Part shown: piece by piece, positions 15,432 through 23,832 of the stretch | Layout: every line of letters starts with the position of its first letter | How positions within the stretch are numbered: position 1 is the stretch's first letter | Origin: CAZIOH01 sp964540815 | GTDB lineage: Bacteria; Myxococcota_A; Polyangia; Fen-1088 | Length of the DNA: 42,232 nt | Assembly: GCA_964540815.1 (NCBI GenBank) | Contig: CAZIOH010000056.1 | Span: 1 to 42,232 of the forward strand | Reading direction: 5' to 3' | Notes under the pieces: model-generated | Seen by the model: the letters and a program-made list of their open reading frames with translations, nothing else | What the model was told of the DNA's origin: nothing | Databases searched by the model: none | Program-made: the position numbers and the translations under genes

Positions 15432-18400
15432 CCCAACCGAAGCGCATCCCGCTCGCGACCTACCGCCTGCAGCTCCGCAAGGAGTTTCCCCTTGAGGCGG
15501 CCAGCGCCACCGTGCCGTACCTGCGCATGCTCGGGGTGTCGGACCTGTACCTGTCGCCGGTGTATGCCGCGCGGGAGGGCAGCGTGCACGGGTACGACGT
15601 GATCGATCACGGCCGCCTCAACCCCGAGCTCGGCGACGCGCGCGCCCTGCGCCAGCTCCTCGACCAGGTGGAGGGAGCCGGGATGGGGGTGCTGCTCGAC
15701 GTGGTGCCGAACCACATGTGCGTGGCCGGCGACGGCAATCGCCTCTGGATGGACGTCCTCGAGAACGGGCGCCACTCGCCGTGCGCGGCCCACTTCGACA
15801 TCGACTGGGATCCCCCGAAGCCCGAGCTCGTCGGCAAGGTGCTGTTGCCGTTCCTCGGCGAGCAGTACGGCCGGGTCCTCGAGGGCGGCCTCACCGTTCG
15901 CCTGGAGCAAGGTGTGCTCTCGGTGGAGAGCGGCGGCAGCCGCTTGCCCCTCACGCTCGCGAGCTGGAGCCAGGTGCTGGAGCCAGCCCTCGCGCTCGTG
16001 CGGCAGGGGGTGCCGGCCGAGGACCCCGGGCTCATCGAGCTCGAGAGCATCCTGCGCGCCCTGACCCACGCGCTGCCCATGCTCACGGCCTCCGCCGATG
16101 GCCTGGGCGGCCTGATCGAGTACCGGCATGAAAAGGAGGCCATTCAGCGCCGGCTGGTCGCGGTGCTGCAGGAGCATCCCGCCTGCGCGGAGGCCGTGAA
16201 CGGGGCCCTCGCGGCCATCAATGGACGCAAGGGGGAGCCGGGCAGCTTCGATGCGCTCGAGCGCCTGATGAACGACCAGTGCTACCGCCTGGCCAACTGG
16301 CGGGTGGCGGCCCACGAGATCAACTATCGCCGCTTCTTCGACGTCAACGAGCTGGCGGCCATCCGGGTCGAGAGTCCCCCGGTCTTCGCCGAGGTGCACG
16401 TCCTGCCCTTCGAGATTGCCCGGCATCCCGCGTTCACGGGCTTCCGGGTCGACCACGTCGATGGGCTGTCCGATCCGGAGCAGTACCTGATCGACCTGCG
16501 GGATGGGGCGCGGGCCGCGACCTCCGCGCCGGGCGTGGGGGACGGTGATGCCCGTCGACCGTTCATCGTGGTGGAGAAGATCCTGGCCCCCGCCGAGAAC
16601 CTGCCCTCCGCGTGGGACGTGGACGGGACGACCGGGTACGAGCTCATGCCGATCCTGGCCGGGGTGCTGGTGCGTCCGACGGGTGGCCTGCGGCTGCGGG
16701 CAGTGGCGGCCAACTTCGCTGCCAATTTGGCGGCCAACTCGGCGGGCGGCTCGGGTGGCCAGTCCGGGCACCCCGACCCCAGCTCGTCGAGCCCACCGTC
16801 GAGCACGGGGCTGCGGTCCTTCACTGACGTTGGCTACGAGAGCAAACGCGAGCTGCTCTGGACCACGCTGGCCGCCGAGCTCACCGTGCTCGCGCGGCGC
16901 CTCGATCGCATCTCCGAACAGCACCGCTACACCCGGGACTTCACCCTCAACCACCTGCAGGCGGCTCTCCTGGAGGTGGTGGCCTGCTTCCCGGTCTACA
17001 GGACATACGTGCGGAGTTGCGCGCGGGATCAGGAACCCGAGATCTCCGAGGGCGATCGCCTGGTGATCGGCCAGGCCATCGCGGCGGCACGTCGGCGCAA
17101 CCCGCTCATCAACGCGTCGTTGTTCGACTTCATCGAGTCGGTGCTGATGCGGCGCGATCCGCCCGGGCTCGCCCCAGCCGAGCTCGACGAGCGGCGCACC
17201 TTCGAAACCCGGTTCCAGCAGCTCACCGGACCGGTCTGCGCCAAGGGTATCGAGGACACGGCCTTTTACCGTTATCTCCCGCTCCTCGCCCTCAACGAAG
17301 TGGGCGGCGATCCCACGCGATTTGGAGCCGCCGACGTCGAGATCCACCGGGCCCTCGCCGATCGCGCGCGGAGTTCGCCGCGCAGCCTGTCCGCCACCGC
17401 CACCCACGACACCAAGCGGGGCGAGGACACCCGGGCCCGCCTGTACGTGCTCTCCGAGGTCGCCGACGCATGGGCCATCGCCACCTCGCAGTGGTCGAGC
17501 CTGAACGCTGCCCACAAGATCAAGGTTGACGGAACACCCGCCCCGGATCCCGCGGAGGAGTTCATCCTCTACCAGACCCTGGCTGGGTCGTGGCCGCTCG
17601 GCGGCCTTGCCAGCGAGCCCGGGTATCCCGAACGGATTCACCAGTACATGGCCAAGGCCAGGCACGAGGCCAAGACCAACACGAGCTGGATCAATCCGAA
17701 CCCGGACTACGATCGGGCAGCGGACGCCTTCGTCGACGCGCTCATGGACCCGGAACGCAGCAGCCGGTTCCATGAGAGCATGGAGACCTTCGTGCGCAAG
17801 ATCGCCCGGCCCGGCTTGTGGAACGGCCTCGCGCAGGTGGTCCTCAAGGTGTGCGCCCCGGGGATCCCGGATTTCTTCCAGGGCACCGAGCTCTGGGACT
17901 TCTCCCTGGTGGATCCCGACAACCGACGGCTCGTCGACTATCGCGTGCGGCGAGCCTGGCTGGGCGCCATGTCGGCGGAGCTCGAGCGCGTGGCCGGCAG
18001 CGGGCGTACCCCCGAGTCGGCGGTGGCCGGCTCGCCCGTCGAGGGGTGGTTCGACGCGCCGGAGGACGGACGCATCAAGCTGTGGGTCACCGCGGCGGCC
18101 CTGCGGGCACGTCGCAGGAATCGCGAGGCGCTGGAGCTCGGCGCCTACCAGCCGATCGTCCCGGTTGGCACCGCGGCGGCGCACGTGTTCGCCTTCGCCC
18201 GCTCGGCCCCCCCGGTGCCCGCAGACGGACGTGCCGGAAAGCGCGATGGCCAGATCGTCATCGCCGTGGTCGGTCGCTTCCTCGTCTCCCTCGGGGCCGA
18301 ACGGCCCTGCGGGCCGGCCTGGGACGGCACGCGCCTGAGCTTACCGGAAGCGCTCGCCGGACGGACGTTCCGCGAGGTGCTCACCGACCGCATCGTGAGA

Positions 18401-18529
18401 CCGACGGGCGACGGCGGTCTGCCGTTGCCGGATGTCTTCCGCCACCTCCCGGTGGCGATCCTCGAGTCGACGTTGGAACCGAACTTGGAAGAACCGACCT
18501 TTGAACCGATCTTGGAGCCCACCCCATGA
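15428..18529 (+). CDS. treY: Malto-oligosyltrehalose synthase
   Basis: TreY isomerises the reducing-end glucosyl linkage of maltodextrins to a trehalose unit. The family start RIPLATYRLQL and the GH13 set are clear: LLDVVPNHM, nucleophile Asp342 in GFRVDHVDGL, acid/base Glu383 in FIVVEKIL, and Asp661 in TATHDTKRGED. GTELWDFSLVDPDNRR follows near the C-terminus. At 1033 residues it is longer than most TreY proteins. One cause is an Ala/Asn then Gly/Ser/Pro-rich insert at about 427-460; another is an acidic, repetitive tail. It overlaps the debranching gene and treZ by ATGA, so the three are translationally coupled. Confidence 0.95.
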   Translation: MTQPKRIPLATYRLQLRKEFPLEAASATVPYLRMLGVSDLYLSPVYAAREGSVHGYDVIDHGRLNPELGDARALRQLLDQVEGAGMGVLLDVVPNHMCVAGDGNRLWMDVLENGRHSPCAAHFDIDWDPPKPELVGKVLLPFLGEQYGRVLEGGLTVRLEQGVLSVESGGSRLPLTLASWSQVLEPALALVRQGVPAEDPGLIELESILRALTHALPMLTASADGLGGLIEYRHEKEAIQRRLVAVLQEHPACAEAVNGALAAINGRKGEPGSFDALERLMNDQCYRLANWRVAAHEINYRRFFDVNELAAIRVESPPVFAEVHVLPFEIARHPAFTGFRVDHVDGLSDPEQYLIDLRDGARAATSAPGVGDGDARRPFIVVEKILAPAENLPSAWDVDGTTGYELMPILAGVLVRPTGGLRLRAVAANFAANLAANSAGGSGGQSGHPDPSSSSPPSSTGLRSFTDVGYESKRELLWTTLAAELTVLARRLDRISEQHRYTRDFTLNHLQAALLEVVACFPVYRTYVRSCARDQEPEISEGDRLVIGQAIAAARRRNPLINASLFDFIESVLMRRDPPGLAPAELDERRTFETRFQQLTGPVCAKGIEDTAFYRYLPLLALNEVGGDPTRFGAADVEIHRALADRARSSPRSLSATATHDTKRGEDTRARLYVLSEVADAWAIATSQWSSLNAAHKIKVDGTPAPDPAEEFILYQTLAGSWPLGGLASEPGYPERIHQYMAKARHEAKTNTSWINPNPDYDRAADAFVDALMDPERSSRFHESMETFVRKIARPGLWNGLAQVVLKVCAPGIPDFFQGTELWDFSLVDPDNRRLVDYRVRRAWLGAMSAELERVAGSGRTPESAVAGSPVEGWFDAPEDGRIKLWVTAAALRARRRNREALELGAYQPIVPVGTAAAHVFAFARSAPPVPADGRAGKRDGQIVIAVVGRFLVSLGAERPCGPAWDGTRLSLPEALAGRTFREVLTDRIVRPTGDGGLPLPDVFRHLPVAILESTLEPNLEEPTFEPILEPTP

Positions 18530-20496
18530 GCATGAGCCCACTTCGAACGACCGCCCCGGCGGCCGACTCCCATCCACCGCGTCGTCTGGCCCAGGGGGCC
18601 GAGCTCACCACCGTCGACGGTCGGCGCGGGACGCACTTTCGCATCTGGGCGCCCACCCGGAGCTCGGTCGAGATCCTGCTCGAGGAGTCGAGCGGGGGCG
18701 AGCAGGCGGTCCACCGGCTCGAGCGCGAGCCGGATGGGCACTGGTCGAGCTTCGTTGCCGACGCCGGGGCCGGAGCGCGCTATCGGGTGCGGCTCGACGA
18801 GGACGGTCAGGGCTTCCCGGACCCCGCCTCGCGCTCCCTGCCCGAGGGGCCCCATGGTCCGTCGGAGATTGTCGATCCCGCCGCCTTCGCCTGGACCGAC
18901 TCCCTGTGGACCGGGCTGCCCCTGCACGGGCAACTCCTCTACGAGCTCCACGTCGGGACCTTCAGCCCGGAGGGAACCTGGCAAGGTGCGATGGCCAAGC
19001 TGCCTCTCCTTCAGGCGCTCGGGGTGACCGCGGTCGAGGTGATGCCGGTCGCCGAGTTCCCGGGGAGGTTCGGGTGGGGCTACGACGGCGTCGCCTGGTT
19101 CGCGCCATCGCACCTGTACGGGACGCCGGATGATTTCCGGCGCTTCGTGAACGAGGCGCACCGACTCGGGCTCGGCGTGCTGCTCGACGTGGTCTACAAC
19201 CACCTCGGTCCGGACGGCAACTACCTCGAGCAGTTCTCGCCTCGCTACCTGGCCGAGCACACCAACGAGTGGGGCCGCGGCATGAACTTCGACGGCGCGG
19301 ACTGCGGTCCGGTTCGGCGCTACGTGACCGACAATGCCGCCTACTGGATCGACGAGTTTCACCTGGATGGGCTGCGCCTCGATGCCACGCAGGCGCTGAC
19401 CGATGGGTCCGCCGAACACATCATCGCGGCGCTCGGCCGCGCCGCCCGGACCGCCGCGGGGGGGCGCCGCCTGCTGCTCATCGGTGAGAACGAGCCGGAG
19501 GACGCCAACCTGATGCGATCGACCGAGCTCGGTGGCCTTGGCCTCGACGGGCTGTGGAACGACGATCTGCACCACGCGATGAACGTCGCCCTCACCGGGC
19601 GGAGGCAGGCCTACTACGGCGACTACGCCGGGACGGCGAGCGAATGGCTGGCCGCGGTGAAGCACGGATTCCTGTTTCAGGGGCAGCGCTCCGTCTGGCA
19701 GGGCAAGCGACGCGGCCACCCGGCGCGCGGGCTGCCGTCCGCGTCGTTCGTGACGTTCCTCGAGAACCACGATCAGGTCGCGAATTCGCTCGGGTCTTCC
19801 CGCCTCTGGACGCAGAGCAACCCGGCGTGTCACCGGGCCCTCACCGCCCTGCTCCTGCTCGGGCCATGGACGCCGATGCTGTTCCAGGGCGAGGAGTGGA
19901 GCTCGACAGCGCCCTTTCACTACTTCGCCGATCATACGGCCGAGCTGGCCCGGGCGGTGCGAGAGGGCCGGGCGACCTTCATGTCCCAGTTCCCTGGATG
20001 CGTCAGGGGCTCGGAGCCGAGCCTGCTCCCCGATCCGAGCTCCCCCGATCTGCCCGAGGCGAGCCGGCTGCGCTGGGAAGAGCGGGATCTGCCCGCGCAC
20101 GCGGCGTCGCTGCGCCTGCACACGGACCTGGCAGCGCTGCGTCGCTCGGATCCCACGCTCGGCGCGCATGCGGCGACCGGGGTCTCGATCGAGGTCGCCG
20201 CGCTCACCGCGACCTGCGGCATCATCCGATACTTCGTCGATGGTCCGATCGGCAGCGCCGGCCCACGGGAGCGTCTGCTCATCGTGAACCTCGGAGCTGA
20301 CCTGGTGCTGCCCACCATCGCCGAGCCGTTGCTGTCGCCGCCTGGCCGGACGCAATATGGCTGCTGGCGGATCGTCTGGAGCAGCGAGGATCCGCGCTAT
20401 GGCGGCCACGGCTGCGCCGAGCCCGACTCTGAGGAGAAGGGCTGGCGAATCCCGGGGGCCGCCACGGTCCTGCTCGGTCCCCTCCCGCTGGTCTGA
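18526..20496 (+). CDS. treZ: Malto-oligosyltrehalose trehalohydrolase
   Basis: TreZ releases free trehalose from the chains made by TreY. The 656-residue GH13 protein has an N-terminal beta-sandwich (GTHFRIWAPTRSSVEIL), LYELHVGTFSPEGTW, DVVYNHLGPDGNY, nucleophile Asp286 in LRLDATQAL, acid Glu321 in IGENEP and Asp416 in LENHDQVAN. The LFQGEEW motif typical of TreZ is present. It is the last gene of the operon and is followed by paired GC hairpins. With debranching enzyme and TreY it converts stored glycogen to trehalose, a desiccation and osmotic protectant. Confidence 0.96.
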   Translation: MSMSPLRTTAPAADSHPPRRLAQGAELTTVDGRRGTHFRIWAPTRSSVEILLEESSGGEQAVHRLEREPDGHWSSFVADAGAGARYRVRLDEDGQGFPDPASRSLPEGPHGPSEIVDPAAFAWTDSLWTGLPLHGQLLYELHVGTFSPEGTWQGAMAKLPLLQALGVTAVEVMPVAEFPGRFGWGYDGVAWFAPSHLYGTPDDFRRFVNEAHRLGLGVLLDVVYNHLGPDGNYLEQFSPRYLAEHTNEWGRGMNFDGADCGPVRRYVTDNAAYWIDEFHLDGLRLDATQALTDGSAEHIIAALGRAARTAAGGRRLLLIGENEPEDANLMRSTELGGLGLDGLWNDDLHHAMNVALTGRRQAYYGDYAGTASEWLAAVKHGFLFQGQRSVWQGKRRGHPARGLPSASFVTFLENHDQVANSLGSSRLWTQSNPACHRALTALLLLGPWTPMLFQGEEWSSTAPFHYFADHTAELARAVREGRATFMSQFPGCVRGSEPSLLPDPSSPDLPEASRLRWEERDLPAHAASLRLHTDLAALRRSDPTLGAHAATGVSIEVAALTATCGIIRYFVDGPIGSAGPRERLLIVNLGADLVLPTIAEPLLSPPGRTQYGCWRIVWSSEDPRYGGHGCAEPDSEEKGWRIPGAATVLLGPLPLV

Positions 20497-20594
20497 GCGC
20501 CGGCGTCCGGCTGGTTCTGGCCTTAGGCCTTGGACGTGGCGGAACCCGTGATCGGCCTCGGCCGAGAATACCGGTTCGACGCTCTGGTCGAACT

Positions 20595-20646
20595 CCCCGG
20601 CGCGGGGTCAGGGCCAAATGGCAACGGCCCGCCCTCGCCGAGGGCG
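20595..20646. terminator. Two GC hairpins between convergent treZ and the membrane operon
   Basis: CCCCG-GCG-CGGGG at 20595-20607 and CGCCCTCGCCGAGGGCG at 20630-20646 are perfect dyads in the 176-base gap between converging transcripts. They could end transcription from both sides. Neither has a T tract. Confidence 0.4.
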
Positions 20647-20672
20647 AGGACGAGCCTCAGGGAGCCTGGTAC

Positions 20673-20825
20673 TCAATCCAGGGTTCTTCGCCCTCCGATG
20701 AGGCGTACCAGCACCACGATCACCGCAACGACCAGGAGGATATGGATGAATCCTCCCATGGTGTAGGAGCTGACGAGCCCGAGGGCCCACAGAAGCACGA
20801 GTACGACGGCGATGGTCCAGAGCAT
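20673..20825 (-). CDS. Small membrane protein, lmo0937 family
   Basis: The 50-residue protein starts MLWTIAVVLVLLWALGLVSS, continues YTMGGFIHILLVVAVIVVLV and ends RLIGGRRTLD. These are the two hydrophobic helices and basic tail of the widespread lmo0937-type family. Members accompany stress-envelope genes in many bacteria; the molecular function is unknown. AAGGA lies eight bases before ATG 20825. It is the last gene of the six-gene minus-strand operon, 12 bases after the preceding stop. Confidence 0.85.
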   Translation of the reverse strand: MLWTIAVVLVLLWALGLVSSYTMGGFIHILLVVAVIVVLVRLIGGRRTLD

Positions 20826-20837
20826 GACGTTTTCCTT

Positions 20838-21149
20838 TCAGCGCCGGCGGTTCGAGCCGCCGAAGCCAGTGATGAAGCCGAGGGACAGTCCCGCGGCGAC
20901 CCAGATGATGGGATAGGTTCCTGCCCAGTGGCGCCAGCTGGTGACGTGGTCCACGCGCCGGCGCAGCTCGCCGAGCGACGCGGCCATTCGGGCGCGCTTG
21001 TCGGCGATCTCGGCCTCGAGCTCGTCGAGTTGGCCGGCGGCATCTATGCGGATGCCGTTCGCGGACCGAAGGGGCGGGTCGCCTTGGCCCTTGGGCGAAT
21101 CGTTGGTCGGATCATTCGACATGAGGTGCGGCCTTTCTGGGGTGCTCAC
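20838..21149 (-). CDS. DUF3618-like membrane-anchored protein
   Basis: The 103-residue product has a polar N-terminus, a helical segment near 40-68 (LDELEAEIADKRARMAASLGELRRRV) of DUF3618 character, and one C-terminal membrane helix (YPIIWVAAGLSLGFITGF) followed by basic residues. GTG 21149 is preferred because GGAG lies six bases upstream. ATG 21122 is an alternative with a weaker site. The gene overlaps the end of the holin-like gene by 38 bases (11 with the later start). The function is unknown; the setting suggests envelope stress. Confidence 0.65.
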   Translation of the reverse strand: MSTPERPHLMSNDPTNDSPKGQGDPPLRSANGIRIDAAGQLDELEAEIADKRARMAASLGELRRRVDHVTSWRHWAGTYPIIWVAAGLSLGFITGFGGSNRRR

Positions 21150-21627
21150 CTGAATCTCCTTCTCGCGGGTTGGTGACGCTCCGGATCTCGAGCGGCGGGC
21201 CATTCGGTTCCGCCTGACGGTGTTGCGCGGAGGAGATCGCCGTGACAGCCTGGCTCACGCTGGCGCTCGCCTCGGCCCCCGAGCGCTCGAGCAGCTTGAC
21301 TGGCGCTCCTCGCCGCTGGGTCACCAAGATTCCGACCCCGCCGACCACCAGCTGACCGAGGGCGACGACGGCCAGTCCCGCCGCGATTCCGAGCGGGCGC
21401 GCCAGGAGGCACGCGAGCGCGGCCATGGCGAATCCGTACCCGCCGAGCAAGAAGGGCAAGAAGAGACCGATACGGATCGGCCGGCGGGCCATCTCGCCGA
21501 GATCCTTGACGGCCTCCATCCGCGCCAGTCGGATCTGGGCACCGATGAGGTCGACCATGTCCTCAGCGGCGGTCTTGACGGCGTCGACCAGTGAAGGGCC
21601 GACGCCATGGCCCGAAGTTCCTGGCAT
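21112..21627 (-). CDS. Phage holin-like membrane protein (Holin-X type)
   Basis: The 171-residue protein has an amphipathic N-terminal helix (IGAQIRLARMEAVKDLGEMA) followed by two membrane helices at about 54-74 and 81-102 and a polar tail. This is the layout of the chromosomal Holin-X/superfamily III proteins. They are usually found with YtxH and DUF3618 genes rather than in phages, and no phage gene is nearby. GGGGAG lies very close to ATG 21627. Role in the envelope unknown. Confidence 0.75.
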   Translation of the reverse strand: MPGTSGHGVGPSLVDAVKTAAEDMVDLIGAQIRLARMEAVKDLGEMARRPIRIGLFLPFLLGGYGFAMAALACLLARPLGIAAGLAVVALGQLVVGGVGILVTQRRGAPVKLLERSGAEASASVSQAVTAISSAQHRQAEPNGPPLEIRSVTNPREGDSGEHPRKAAPHVE

Positions 21628-21701
21628 GTCGTCTCCCCGGTCACCCGAGCCGACGCCAACTCCGGCGAACCGGAAGGCCGGAGTCTCGGTGTGAGCCCAT
21701 C

Positions 21702-21983
21702 CTACGTGATCGCCTCGTCACGGGCGGACGCGCCGGTGCCGCGCAGGCTCGACGATCGGGTCTGGTCCTCGCGTATGGTCCGGAGCCGTTGCCCGAGATC
21801 CTCGCGGAGGTCCTGTCCAGACTTCGGCGCGAGCAGCAGAGCCCCCGCAGCCCCCACCAGGAGGCCGAGACCGAAGATGCCGGCGGTCGTGAGCACATCG
21901 CTCGTCATGCTGCTCCTGCGCTCGAGCCCGAGCGTTGCCAGGATATCGTCCTTACTCAAGCTGGAAATGTCACTGAGCTTCAT
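21702..21983 (-). CDS. YtxH-domain stress protein
   Basis: The 93-residue protein has one membrane helix at about 32-52 (TAGIFGLGLLVGAAGALLLAP) followed by KSGQDLREDLGQRL, the YtxH-type junction of glycine-rich helix and charged amphipathic helix. YtxH proteins are induced by general stress in Bacillus. GGAG sits eight bases before ATG 21983, which overlaps the upstream stop as ATGA. Confidence 0.85.
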   Translation of the reverse strand: MKLSDISSLSKDDILATLGLERRSSMTSDVLTTAGIFGLGLLVGAAGALLLAPKSGQDLREDLGQRLRTIREDQTRSSSLRGTGASARDEAIT

Positions 21984-22459
21984 GGATTGTTCTCCTTGGG
22001 GTCGGTTGATCGTGCGGGCTTTCGTGGAATGCTGCTGCTGGTACTGCCGGTGCTGGCACTGGTGCTGGTGTCTGCCGCGAATGGTCCGGCGCCGGCGGGC
22101 GTGTCATCGTGCCCCCGCCGGGTGACCTGTGGGCCCGATGGGCGGCTCCGAAGCAGATCCTCGCCCCAGGCGGCGAGGCTCTGCGTGACGAAGGGAATGA
22201 AGGCCAAACGCAGCCCGATCCGAAGGCCGGTCCCGACGAGGCGGGCGGTCAGCTTCGAGAAGAGCCCTCCGCCGAGGAGGTAACCGCTCGCCACAGCCAG
22301 GCCGGCGGTGCGGAACGGCCGCACGTCCGCTTCCCGCATCAGGCGATCCCGGAGCTCGCCGAGATCCCTGCCCATCTGCGCAACGGAGCGGGGAGCGGCC
22401 CGTCCGTTCGTGTCGCCGTGCGCCTGCCCGTGGCCAGGCTCGCGACCCGCATCACGCAT
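21980..22459 (-). CDS. Unknown membrane protein of the stress operon
   Basis: I do not recognise this 159-residue protein. It has a polar N-terminal third, a segment MGRDLGELRDRLMREADVRPF, then two moderately hydrophobic stretches at about 53-70 and 80-98, and a Ser/Thr/Pro-rich tail. ATG 22459 is chosen because it overlaps the upstream stop by eight bases and has GAGGG about 10 bases before it. An upstream in-frame start would run deep into the preceding gene. Four-base overlap with the YtxH gene indicates coupled translation. Confidence 0.6.
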   Translation of the reverse strand: MRDAGREPGHGQAHGDTNGRAAPRSVAQMGRDLGELRDRLMREADVRPFRTAGLAVASGYLLGGGLFSKLTARLVGTGLRIGLRLAFIPFVTQSLAAWGEDLLRSRPSGPQVTRRGHDDTPAGAGPFAADTSTSASTGSTSSSIPRKPARSTDPKENNP

Positions 22460-22658
22460 GGCGAGCGGCCCTCGCCAGGACGAACCCCACCGCGAAGGCC
22501 CCCACGAGGGCCAGCCCTGGGTTGGTGCGGATGAATCCACGGGTGCGGTCCCCCCACCCCGCCAGCTTTCGGCGCATGTCTTCCGCGCGCTCGGTCAGCT
22601 CCCCCCTCTGCTCCGCCAGCTTGTCGGTCATGTTCGACACTTCGGACTTGAAATTCAT
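22452..22658 (-). CDS. Small tail-anchored protein, ElaB/YqjD (DUF883)-like
   Basis: The 68-residue protein has a coiled, charged N-terminal half (KLAEQRGELTERAEDMRRKL) and a C-terminal GFIRTNPGLALVGAFAVGFV helix ending in basic residues. This is the layout of ElaB/YqjD proteins, which tether to the inner membrane in stationary phase. AGGAG lies about seven bases before ATG 22658, which decides the start over ATG 22739. It is first in the operon and lies about 90 bases after the predicted start of a sigma-54-like promoter. Confidence 0.75.
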   Translation of the reverse strand: MNFKSEVSNMTDKLAEQRGELTERAEDMRRKLAGWGDRTRGFIRTNPGLALVGAFAVGFVLARAARHA

Positions 22659-22755
22659 CACGCGCTCCTTGGTCAAATCGTCCGGGCTCGAGCGGCCCTC
22701 CGCGGTGACTCCGGCCATCCCGGCCAGCGTTTTCGCCAACGGCTGTCTGCGGAGG

Positions 22756-22772
22756 CTTCAAGGCCCGTGCCA
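22756..22772 (-). promoter_or_regulatory. Sigma-54-like promoter for the membrane-stress operon
   Basis: On the minus strand the site reads TGGCACG-GGCC-TTGAAG. The -24 element is a full match and the -12 element is TTGA. The predicted start is near 22748, about 90 bases before the first gene of the six-gene operon. Confidence 0.6.
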
Positions 22773-22898
22773 TGCGCGAAGGCGCCGTCTCCGAGCGCCT
22801 CGCCAGCGAGCGAGGGCGAGATCTGCGCGTCAGAATTGGGCAAGCGGACGGAAGGTCGACCGTCTCAGCCGCTGGCGTGTCACCCGTTCGAACCTCGG

Positions 22899-22914
22899 GT
22901 CACCAAAGCGTGAC
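22899..22914. promoter_or_regulatory. Candidate enhancer dyad between two sigma-54-like promoters
   Basis: GTCACCAAAGCGTGAC is a perfect 5-bp inverted repeat with six-base spacing. It lies about 130 bp upstream of the leftward promoter and 170 bp upstream of the rightward one, a normal distance for NtrC-type activators. No second copy elsewhere was found, so the role is a guess. Confidence 0.25.
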
Positions 22915-23081
22915 GTTCGCAAGACGGGATCGTGCACCTTGGCCTCGCCGCGCAGAAGCTGCGCCAAGCGGGTCGAGTCGGATGGCCGGAATGACGGCAG
23001 AAATTTCTGGAGGCCGCGCATTCCCGGCGCGTGTGGGTTGTCGCTCGCGGTGGAACCCGGTTCCTCCCGGGAGGCATCCGT

Positions 23082-23098
23082 TGGTACGGACCTTGAAT
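23082..23098 (+). promoter_or_regulatory. Sigma-54-like promoter for the DUF2383 gene
   Basis: The site reads TGGTACG-GACC-TTGAAT, differing from the others by T for C in the -24 element. The predicted start is near 23108, about 115 bases before ATG 23223. Read-through could also express the NtrC-like gene at 23833. Confidence 0.55.
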
Positions 23099-23222
23099 AG
23101 CTCCTGACCGAGAGCAGTCGAGTCGCCCCGTGGACCAGGCCGGACAGTCCGAAGGATAGACCGACAGACCAACGGAGGCGGACGTGATCGGACCCCCGAA
23201 AAAACGAGAGGAGCGCGACCCC

Positions 23223-23681
23223 ATGATGAGCCCAAGTCGGACCACGGAGACCCTCGAGACCCTCGAGACGCTGAACGAGCTGCTGCGCGGTGAGCTCGCG
23301 GCGGTGGAGATGTACAATCGAGCGTTGCGTCTGGTTGGTCCCGAATCGGCTCAGCGAGCGGATCTCGAACAGTGCCAGATTTCGCATGAGAATCGGGCGC
23401 TTCGCCTCCGTTCGGAGATCCTCGAGCTCGGCGGGGAGCCGGTCTCGACGGGAGAAGCCTGGGGGGCGTCGGCGCGGCTCGTCGAGGGTGAGAGCCAGCT
23501 CGCCGGACCGAACGTGGCGATCGCCGCTCTCGTGGCGACCGAACGACGTGGTCTCGAGGAGTACCGGCAGTCCCTCCCGCGGCTCGACTTCCATTCGAGG
23601 AACCTGGTCCTGGTCGATCTCTACCCGCAGCAGGTCTCCACCGACAGCCTGATGGCATCGCTCACCCACGCGCGTTTCTGA
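23223..23681 (+). CDS. DUF2383 ferritin-like protein
   Basis: The 152-residue protein is predicted to be a four-helix bundle of the DUF2383 ferritin-like family. It opens TLNELLRGELAAVEMYNRAL, with EQCQISHENRALRL in helix 2 and further Glu residues in the later helices (ATERRGLEEYRQ). Metal binding is suggested by the Glu/His positions but no activity is established for the family. ATG 23223 with AGGAG nine bases upstream matches the usual family start. GTG 23184, behind a strong GGAGG, would add 13 residues and cannot be excluded. The gene follows a sigma-54-like site and precedes an NtrC-type activator by 151 bases. Confidence 0.85.
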   Translation: MMSPSRTTETLETLETLNELLRGELAAVEMYNRALRLVGPESAQRADLEQCQISHENRALRLRSEILELGGEPVSTGEAWGASARLVEGESQLAGPNVAIAALVATERRGLEEYRQSLPRLDFHSRNLVLVDLYPQQVSTDSLMASLTHARF

Positions 23682-23832
23682 GGAGGCGCGTCGCGGCGGC
23701 GGCGGGCGACCACGTCTCGTGCGGGATCAGGCGCGATCCTCATTGGCGGTGAAAAGCGGCGCTCGACAGATCTCTGTTGGAACCCGCCAACGCGCTTTGG
23801 GGTTAGGATCGCCCAAACATGATTGCGAGCCC

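Larger units (their letters stand above)
22659..23222. other. 564-bp divergent regulatory region
   Basis: No convincing gene is present. The region separates the membrane-protein operon (minus) from the DUF2383 gene (plus) and has a sigma-54-like site facing each. Between them are two candidate activator dyads: GTCAC-N6-GTGAC at 22899-22914, and GGAACCCGGTTCC at 23052-23064, which runs into CCTCCCGGGAGG at 23063-23074. Confidence 0.5.

Noticed and set aside
21112..21627. Prophage remnant suggested by the holin-like gene
   Set aside because: Holin-X proteins are common chromosomal partners of YtxH and DUF3618 genes, and no endolysin, capsid, integrase or attachment site is visible.
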